This document shows, piece by piece, positions 6,850-11,337 of a DNA stretch of 11,337 nucleotides. The stretch is from Planctomycetia bacterium (lineage in GTDB: Bacteria; Planctomycetota; Phycisphaerae; Phycisphaerales; UBA1924), in contig SXOY01000102.1 of assembly GCA_005776545.1 (NCBI GenBank), positions 1 to 11,337 of the forward strand, read 5' to 3'. Under the pieces are notes generated by a model. It had not been told where the DNA came from and ran no database searches. It saw nothing but the letters and a program-made list of their open reading frames with translations. Numbering within the stretch: the first letter of the stretch is position 1; every line of letters starts with the position of its first letter. The position numbers were made by a program, and so were the translations under genes.

Positions 6850-7041
6850 TTACCCGCGCAACTTTTCCGACTCATCAGCCTTCACTACAACCTGCGGAAC
6901 ATCGGTCCCGCCCTTGGTCTTGAATCGCTTGTGCTCCGCATCGGCCCACTTATCTGCCTGCTTCCACCAGAGCAGCACAAACCCAATCCCCACCGGGGCA
7001 ACCAGAGCCAGAACCACGATCATGAACCAGTCGACTTTCAC
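6850..7041 (-). CDS. Small single-span membrane protein of unknown function
   Basis: This is a 63-residue protein that I do not recognise. An N-terminal transmembrane helix (about 5-26, DWFMIVVLALVAPVGIGFVLLWW) is followed by a charged, soluble tail (KQADKWADAEHKRFKTKGG and on). The positive charges after the helix suggest the tail faces the cytoplasm. It starts at GTG, without a clear Shine-Dalgarno. It fills the space between the lamin-tail gene (35 bases upstream) and truA (3 bases downstream) on the same strand, which supports it as a real gene. An overlapping longer frame starting upstream gives a low-complexity Gly/Cys product and is less convincing. Confidence 0.65.
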   Translation of the reverse strand: MKVDWFMIVVLALVAPVGIGFVLLWWKQADKWADAEHKRFKTKGGTDVPQVVVKADESEKLRG

Positions 7042-7076
7042 GGGCCATTCTAGTAATCAAACAGGCAAATTGCGAA

Positions 7077-7952
7077 TTACTTGGGAGCGGTCGGTTCTGC
7101 CGCAGGCTTCTCGGTCCCACTGCCCTTGGTGTCTTTCTGCTTGGCCGCATCCTTCTTGGCCGGCTTAGATTCCTTCGCCGGTTCAACAATTGCATCCAGA
7201 TCAATCAGGCCGGGACTGAAAAGCCCTTTCAACGTGCCCGAAAGGTCTGACGATGATTCCCAGGTCTTGCTGCGACCAATGCGATGCACGCTCCCTTTGC
7301 TTTCCTTTACTTCTTCGCACAGGTCTGCATTGTGGTCGTACGCCGCTTCACCCGGTTTCCCCCACCAGACAACTTCAATGGTCTTGCGTTCGTTATTTTT
7401 GCCATGCACCGGCGCAAGCAGTTGAACCGCATCACTGGCGTTATTCAGCGCTATGAACGTAGATTCAACCGCCATCGTGAAAACGTACGCATCGCCAAGT
7501 GCCGGATCGCTTTTCGCTGGCGCCTGCTTCGATGTTCCGTGCGGACCCTTGAATGTCTGCTTGTGTCCGTTAAATACCAGCACTCTTTCGCCAGGTTGCA
7601 GCGTCAACTTGGGAAATGTGAATTCAACTTGTGGCTTCTGAACGGTCTGTGATCTTTTCTTCCCCTTGTCAGCAGGAGCTTCTTTGTCGCCACCCTTTTT
7701 TGTCAAGTTCAGTTGTGTCTCCACGCCATCGGTGATTGTGTAGCCTTCCAATTCGATCGGCTTGTCATGTGGATTTGCCAGCTCTATGAACTCATCCCCA
7801 TTGGCTGATCGAGTTCCATCGCCATTTGCATCACCATCCGAACCCTGTGGCACGCTGTACAGCACTTCGGTAATCAGTGGATGGGGGTACGCCAACGGCG
7901 ATGGCGGTGCATACGAGCCTGCGGCGAGTATCAACAGTGATATGGAAAGCAT
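7077..7952 (-). CDS. Exported lamin-tail-domain (LTD) protein
   Basis: This is a secreted or envelope-anchored protein of unknown role. A hydrophobic N-terminus (MLSISLLILAAGSYA, 1-15) looks like a signal peptide, though without a basic n-region. The LTD begins at PLITEVLYSVPQ (25-36), then an Asp/Asn/Gly-rich loop DGDANGDGTRSANGDEF (39-55) that could bind calcium, then IELANPHDKPIELEGYTITDG (56-76), a hallmark of bacterial LTDs. The immunoglobulin-like fold continues through LQPGERVLVFNG (118-129) and AVQLLAP (175-181). SVHRIGRSKTWESS (221-234) resembles the usual closing segment. A Lys-rich insertion (about 85-105) interrupts the LTD, and a Lys/Ala/Pro-rich tail (258-291) follows it. A strong Shine-Dalgarno and a 55-base upstream gap set it apart from the previous gene. 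LTDs are known in exported bacterial proteins, often with nucleases or adhesins; no enzyme domain is seen. Confidence 0.83.
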   Translation of the reverse strand: MLSISLLILAAGSYAPPSPLAYPHPLITEVLYSVPQGSDGDANGDGTRSANGDEFIELANPHDKPIELEGYTITDGVETQLNLTKKGGDKEAPADKGKKRSQTVQKPQVEFTFPKLTLQPGERVLVFNGHKQTFKGPHGTSKQAPAKSDPALGDAYVFTMAVESTFIALNNASDAVQLLAPVHGKNNERKTIEVVWWGKPGEAAYDHNADLCEEVKESKGSVHRIGRSKTWESSSDLSGTLKGLFSPGLIDLDAIVEPAKESKPAKKDAAKQKDTKGSGTEKPAAEPTAPK

Positions 7953-7957
7953 GGCAA

Positions 7958-7963
7958 CTCCTT
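7958..7963 (-). promoter_or_regulatory. Strong Shine-Dalgarno of the lamin-tail gene
   Basis: On the minus strand this reads AAGGAG, five bases before the ATG at 7950-7952. It fixes the start of the lamin-tail-domain gene and is among the best ribosome binding sites in the window. Confidence 0.75.
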
Positions 7964-7975
7964 AGTATGAGCAGG

Positions 7976-7999
7976 ATTCTACCACACTCTGGGTGTCAA
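7976..7999 (-). promoter_or_regulatory. Possible promoter/operator region ahead of the lamin-tail gene
   Basis: In the only minus-strand gap above 50 bases, the minus strand has a perfect TTGACA (7994-7999) and a TAGAAT (7976-7981). The spacing is 12 bases, too short for a standard sigma-70 promoter. Between and over them lies a near-palindrome, ACACTCTGGGTGT on the plus strand (7984-7996, one mismatch), which could be an operator. The evidence is suggestive only. Confidence 0.22.
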
Positions 8000-8007
8000 A
8001 TGCAACG

Positions 8008-9261
8008 CTACTGATTGGGAACCGGGTTCTTGCCTTCGCCACGCCCGGATGACCCGAAAAGAATCATCGCCCGCCGCAGTGTAACACGATCTTGAATCGC
8101 CCCGGCGGCTCCTGCTTCCACGCTGAATCTCAAGACGTTTGCTCCGCCAATTTCGAGGTTCGCATCCGCTTCCGGCGCATCTCCCGTCAAACTGATTCGC
8201 TTGAGTTCTTTGAACGTCGTTCCATCGCCAGCAGAAACCACAAGCTCTGGATCGCCCCAGGTCCGACAGGAGTGGGGCAGCTCGGCGTGAAACAAAAGCC
8301 GAGTCGCTCCCTTTGGCACGTCGAAGTCAACCCGCATCGGCCCGGGAAATTCAAGCTCTGTCGCAAAACTGCCTCGCTGAGCTTGATGAAATGCCAGCGG
8401 CTGCGTCCAACCGCGACCATCGGTTCCAGCAACATCGTGAACCGAGCACTGTGACAGTGGCAAAACTCGCGCTGCATCAATCACGAGCGATTCGACATCG
8501 ACATCCTGAAGTACAAGAGGGTCTCTCTCTGCCCTCAGCGTGACCTTGCCTCGAACGGCTCGATCCTGAATCTGCATCGACTGAATTTGTACAACCAGCC
8601 CTTCGCGCGTCGTCACAATTGTGCCGCGAGATGCAACGGCTGCCTGTGCCAGCACCACCGCTTCCACGCGCCCCATGGGCACCGTCATTCTCGATTTGGT
8701 CGCCGCAGTTCCAGTTTCAATCGTGATCAATTCACCAATCGAATCGACAAACCCGCCGATCACATCTCCATTCCGAAGCATCAGTGTGTCTTTGCTAAAC
8801 TTCGCTTGGGCATTCATCGCACTCGGCGGATACACGCAATCCAGCCTGCGAAGCATCTCCAGTGGCACGCGCAACGTACCCACCACCGGGCTTTGCCACA
8901 TGATCTCTTCGGGCTTGCCTCCATCAGTAAGACTTCCCGCGACAATCTGCCCATCAACCGTGTGCAATACGCCGCGTGGCGTGTGTAACGCATCTTCTGC
9001 CGAAACCGTCGAAAACCGGGGCATCTGCGGCGGCTGAATCATCGCGCGGCTCAGCAAAATCACCGTCGACAATGGCTCGTTGCGCCGCCGCCCATCAAGA
9101 TCCGTGGTCGAAATCGTCTCTCCGTCGATCGCCTGCACTGTCACAACTTTGCTTGCGCCGCTTGCATCAAGAAGTGTGAAATACACCTGCGGCGGGGGCG
9201 GCGAGTTGGGCTTTGATCCAGCTGCACACGACAACGCCAGGATTGAAAATAATGCGATCAT
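8008..9261 (-). CDS. Exported protein with four beta repeats and a C-terminal carbohydrate-binding-like domain
   Basis: I do not recognise a named family. The N-terminus (MIALFSILALSCAAGS) is hydrophobic and probably a signal peptide. Cys12 might be lipidated, but the lipobox is poor. Four similar segments follow, at about 26-71, 97-142, 158-205 and 213-262. Each opens with a strand and a G-x-x-V/I turn (for example LHTVDGQIVAGSL and LMLRNGDVIGGFV) and ends in VPLEMLRRLDCV- or VPMGRVEAVVLA-like strands. The C-terminal part (about 285-403) starts with PLAFHQAQRGSFATELEF and contains FDVPKGATRLLFHAEL and later VLRFSVEAG. It resembles the NPCBM-like jelly-roll of planctomycete exported proteins, which suggests glycan binding. 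The ATG lies 2 bases after the stop of the toroid-protein gene, so the two are in one operon. The upstream Shine-Dalgarno is weak, consistent with reinitiation. Confidence 0.7.
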   Translation of the reverse strand: MIALFSILALSCAAGSKPNSPPPPQVYFTLLDASGASKVVTVQAIDGETISTTDLDGRRRNEPLSTVILLSRAMIQPPQMPRFSTVSAEDALHTPRGVLHTVDGQIVAGSLTDGGKPEEIMWQSPVVGTLRVPLEMLRRLDCVYPPSAMNAQAKFSKDTLMLRNGDVIGGFVDSIGELITIETGTAATKSRMTVPMGRVEAVVLAQAAVASRGTIVTTREGLVVQIQSMQIQDRAVRGKVTLRAERDPLVLQDVDVESLVIDAARVLPLSQCSVHDVAGTDGRGWTQPLAFHQAQRGSFATELEFPGPMRVDFDVPKGATRLLFHAELPHSCRTWGDPELVVSAGDGTTFKELKRISLTGDAPEADANLEIGGANVLRFSVEAGAAGAIQDRVTLRRAMILFGSSGRGEGKNPVPNQ

Positions 9262-9263
9262 GG

Positions 9264-10412
9264 TTATTTCTGAAAGATCGGCAGATATCGCTTGGGCATC
9301 TGCAGAATAATTAAACTCATCGATGTCCCGTACGCATTGCCCACCGCAGGATCGACCCAGGTTCCATCAGCCTGTTGAGCACCCAACAGCTCCGCTCGAA
9401 TCGATGGCCACCACACCTTCCACGAATCTCCTCCAGCCAGAAACATGCATTGAACAGCGTAGTAATGTCCGTAGAAATAATGCGACCGCCGAGTCTGCGA
9501 TCCCGGCATCGCCGTGCTCACCAGATAATTCAACCCATTCTCGATCGACTTATCTTCATATTTGCCGGCGTACAACAAACTTGCAACACCCGCCGCTGAT
9601 CGCTCCCACGCCGATTGTCCGCCCTGCGCTTGATAGCGAAATCCGCCATCGGGATTCTGACACCGCTTGACATATTCAACCGCTTTTTCAATCGTGTCTT
9701 TCGACACCTCAAGCCCAGCATTTCGAGCGGCCCGCAAGCCCATGATCTGGCAAATCGTCACCGACACATCCGCGTCATAAGGAACCGGGTTGTACCGCCA
9801 GCCGCCTTCATCATTCTGCGTTGATTCGATCAGCCGCACCGCTTTCACCAGCGTCTCATGCGTCTTCTGCGACAACTGCTGATCTTCGCCGGAAAAGTTC
9901 CCGCCCGTCATTCCATAGATCTCGCCTAGAAACAACGTCGCAAATCCATGCCCATACATCGGCCCGTTGGCTGATTCTGCCGCGACAAGCCCATTTTCCG
10001 CGGCGTTCGCCAACACAAATTTCAGCCCTTTCAACACCACATCGCCATACACACCGCGACCGGGCATGTTGCCATCACCCATCAGCGCAAGACACGCCAG
10101 ACTCGTAATCGCAACCGACCGCCCCCAGCGCGTATCACCAAACGACCCATCTTCGTTCTGCATCGCCGCCAGCCCCGCAAGCCCCTTGGTCGTCGCAGCT
10201 TCAAGTTCGGGCGAAGACTCTCCTTCCGCGGCTGTGTTCTGTGCACTCACGTGAAATGAAATCGGTGACCCGCTCTTCGGTTTCGCTGCCGGCGCCGGGT
10301 CAACAGTTGCGGGTTGCAAACTCAATGGATCGGGCGGTCGATTGGGATCGATCGGCTGAGCCAATACGCTCGCCGCCGTCAAACTCAATATCGCTGCGCA
10401 CGCGTACTTCAC
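9264..10412 (-). CDS. Exported prenyltransferase/squalene-cyclase repeat (alpha/alpha-toroid) protein
   Basis: A signal peptide (1-18, ending SVLA before QP) is followed by a Pro/Ala-rich linker (about 20-70), then an alpha/alpha toroid. Four QW-like repeat units are visible: AAMQNEDGSFGD (82-93), ESTQNDEGGWRYNP (196-209), KRCQNPDGGFRY (249-260) and GAQQADGTWVDP (344-355). Such repeats form the barrel of squalene-hopene cyclases and protein prenyltransferases. The DxDD acid motif of class II terpene cyclases is absent; only DAD at 213-215 is seen. The chain is short at 382 residues, so terpene cyclisation is unlikely. A binding or scaffold role in the periplasm is more plausible, but this is inference. 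The GTG start overlaps the previous stop (GTGA), and a GGAGGA Shine-Dalgarno lies nine bases upstream. Confidence 0.83.
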   Translation of the reverse strand: MKYACAAILSLTAASVLAQPIDPNRPPDPLSLQPATVDPAPAAKPKSGSPISFHVSAQNTAAEGESSPELEAATTKGLAGLAAMQNEDGSFGDTRWGRSVAITSLACLALMGDGNMPGRGVYGDVVLKGLKFVLANAAENGLVAAESANGPMYGHGFATLFLGEIYGMTGGNFSGEDQQLSQKTHETLVKAVRLIESTQNDEGGWRYNPVPYDADVSVTICQIMGLRAARNAGLEVSKDTIEKAVEYVKRCQNPDGGFRYQAQGGQSAWERSAAGVASLLYAGKYEDKSIENGLNYLVSTAMPGSQTRRSHYFYGHYYAVQCMFLAGGDSWKVWWPSIRAELLGAQQADGTWVDPAVGNAYGTSMSLIILQMPKRYLPIFQK

Positions 10413-11062
10413 TTCTTAGGCTCCTCCGCCAATCGCTTGTAATACTGCTCGGTCAACTGCTGATACAGCGAACTGAACTGGTCCGACTTCCCCTGTCGCA
10501 GCGCATCGCGCAAGTGTGGCGGCAGATTGCCCCATGTAGCTCCCGCTGCTGCAAGTGCAGCTTTCAATTCCGCCTCTTGCATTGCCGGACCAGCCTGTGC
10601 CTGCTCCGATGCAGTTTGAGCGCCTTTGGGCTGCGGTTGCTTTTGTGATTGCTGCTGTTGTTGCTGCTCTTCCTGCTTGTCTTGCTGTTTCTTCTTCTTC
10701 GACTGCTTCTTCTGCTGGTTGTTCTGCGCTTGTGCAATCAATGCATCGAGCTTGCGAATCGCATCTTCCTGCAATCGCTGCGTATCCAACCCTGCATCTT
10801 TCGATTCGCCCAGTCGCTTCGCCGACCGATCCATCAGGTCCGCGGCTTGTGCCAACAGATCACCTTCCTCTTCGCGTCCCAGTGCCTTCTTCAATTCCTC
10901 TTCAAGCGGATCGCGGCTGACAGCACCAACTTCGCCCCTGGGCTTCAATCCCAAAACCTCATCCAGCGTTGGCAATTCCTGCAATGGCCTGTCCTGCACG
11001 GGCTTGTCTGGCGCAGGCTGCACAAGTACAGCGCCCGCGCACACTATCGCGATCAAGTTCAT
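10409..11062 (-). CDS. Exported Gln/Lys-rich protein with conserved WGNLPPHLRDAL-type C-terminus
   Basis: The first 15 or so residues are hydrophobic and probably act as a signal peptide. A charged helical region (about 50-113), a Gln/Lys low-complexity block (about 114-146) and an Ala/Gln linker follow. The C-terminus, TWGNLPPHLRDALRQGKSDQF (176-196), then YQQLTEQYYKRLAEE (200-214), matches from memory a recurrent motif in planctomycete and related proteins encoded beside MoxR ATPase, DUF58 and von Willebrand A genes. No enzyme motif is seen. The ATG overlaps the upstream stop (ATGA), and AGGGAGG (11069-11075 on this strand) lies six bases before it. Its stop overlaps the toroid-protein GTG. 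A role in an envelope complex with its neighbours is inferred. Confidence 0.72.
   Translation of the reverse strand: MNLIAIVCAGAVLVQPAPDKPVQDRPLQELPTLDEVLGLKPRGEVGAVSRDPLEEELKKALGREEEGDLLAQAADLMDRSAKRLGESKDAGLDTQRLQEDAIRKLDALIAQAQNNQQKKQSKKKKQQDKQEEQQQQQQSQKQPQPKGAQTASEQAQAGPAMQEAELKAALAAAGATWGNLPPHLRDALRQGKSDQFSSLYQQLTEQYYKRLAEEPKK
10625..10723 (-). repeat. Gln/Lys-codon low-complexity tract
   Basis: About 33 codons are dominated by CAG/CAA and AAG/AAA, including six consecutive Gln codons and a KKKK run. The codons are mixed, so it is not a pure microsatellite, but the iteration could allow length changes by slippage. It encodes a flexible linker between a helical region and the conserved C-terminal motif. 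Confidence 0.7.
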
Positions 11063-11337
11063 CGCGCCCCTCCCTGTTCGTTCTTCGCAGGCTTCGCCGG
11101 ATCCACTACCGGCGGCTTGATTTCCAGCGGCGTCTTCATGTCCGGTCCGCCCTCTTTAGTTCGCTCGATCAGACTTTTCACCTGCTCGCTCAACTGTCTC
11201 TGTAACAACGTCGCGGCCTCAACTGTCGTCAAATCGTCAGCTTCCGCCGCCGCGCGAGTCGTTTCAAACGCTTCCTGTTGCATCATGCGCAACAGTCGCA
11301 ACTCTGCGATCGGAGGAATCGTCTTTTCCTTCTCACC
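11059..11337 (-). CDS. C-terminal part of an unnamed protein upstream of the Gln/Lys-rich gene, partial
   Basis: The frame is open to the right edge, so the N-terminus is missing; about 92 residues are visible. The visible part begins GEKEKTIPPIAELRLLRMMQQEAFETTRAAA, with an amphipathic helix. It continues helical (LLQRQLSEQVKSLIERT) and ends in a Pro/Lys-rich tail. The pattern P-x-x-AEL-x-LLR-x-x-Q near the end of a longer chain resembles a C-terminal segment I recall from planctomycete hypothetical proteins coded next to the WGNLPP-type gene. An internal TTG or ATG start is possible but unnecessary, because the frame runs upstream without a stop. The stop overlaps the next ATG by four bases. 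Confidence 0.6.
   Translation of the reverse strand, partial: GEKEKTIPPIAELRLLRMMQQEAFETTRAAAEADDLTTVEAATLLQRQLSEQVKSLIERTKEGGPDMKTPLEIKPPVVDPAKPAKNEQGGAR

Noticed and set aside
6565..7053. 162-codon plus-strand frame over truA and the small membrane gene
   Set aside because: It is antisense to truA, whose conserved motifs are unmistakable.
7042..7076. GTAAT...ATTAC inverted repeat as a terminator after the lamin-tail gene
   Set aside because: The stem is only five bases, AT-rich, with a long loop and no T-run.
9226..9261. Lipoprotein signal on the four-repeat protein (Cys12)
   Set aside because: The residues before Cys12 are A-L-S, which lacks the usual Leu at -3, and the n-region has no positive charge; an ordinary signal peptide is at least as likely.
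9264..10412. Functional terpene cyclase (squalene-hopene cyclase)
   Set aside because: No DxDD motif, about half the normal length, and a signal peptide; only the toroid repeats are shared.
10626..11120. 164-codon plus-strand frame starting with a Cys/Phe-rich run
   Set aside because: The Cys/Phe run is the reverse strand of the Gln/Lys codons of the exported protein. No independent support.

Overview
The window looks like a piece of a Planctomycetota chromosome, possibly class Phycisphaerae. No rRNA or other taxonomic marker is present. The inference rests on two things: a divergent type II secretion (T2SS)-like gene set, and a run of exported proteins of planctomycete style (squalene-cyclase-repeat protein, lamin-tail-domain protein, a Gln/Lys-rich protein with a WGNLPPHLRDAL-type C-terminus). 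Base composition is moderately GC-rich and coding density is very high. No RNA gene, mobile element or CRISPR array was seen.

Left half, plus strand, about 1-5840: a tightly packed operon of T2SS/type IV pilus-like assembly genes. It starts with the 3' end of a probable pseudopilin (GspI-like). Then come a GspJ-like minor pseudopilin, a GspK-like minor pseudopilin, a GspC-like inner-membrane protein with a homology-region domain, a GspL-like protein (cytoplasmic actin-like part, one membrane segment, periplasmic ferredoxin-like part), a GspM/PilO-like bitopic protein and a TPR lipoprotein resembling the PilF/PilW pilotin group. Five of the six junctions are 4-base ATGA/GTGA stop-start overlaps, and the sixth gap is 27 bases, so the genes are probably cotranscribed and translationally coupled. 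The likely joint function is assembly of a pseudopilus and its inner-membrane platform. Secretin, ATPase, GspF and major pseudopilin genes would be expected upstream, outside the window.

Right half, minus strand, 11337 down to 5827: seven genes in one direction. In transcription order they are: the 3' part of an unnamed protein; an exported Gln/Lys-rich protein; an exported alpha/alpha-toroid protein of the prenyltransferase/squalene-cyclase repeat family; a large exported beta-repeat protein; an exported lamin-tail-domain protein; a 63-residue membrane protein; and truA (tRNA pseudouridine 38-40 synthase) with two insertions. The first four junctions upstream of position 9259 are overlaps or 2-base gaps. 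A 55-base gap at 7953-8007, followed by a strong Shine-Dalgarno, may hold an extra promoter. The first two or three proteins resemble those that, from memory, sit beside MoxR/DUF58/VWA genes in planctomycetes.

The two operons converge and their last coding regions overlap by 14 bases (5827-5840), with no visible intrinsic terminator. I found no wholly unknown system. The most unusual points are the rearranged T2SS gene order with a PilF-like lipoprotein, the four-repeat exported protein, the TruA insertion and the exported-protein operon.
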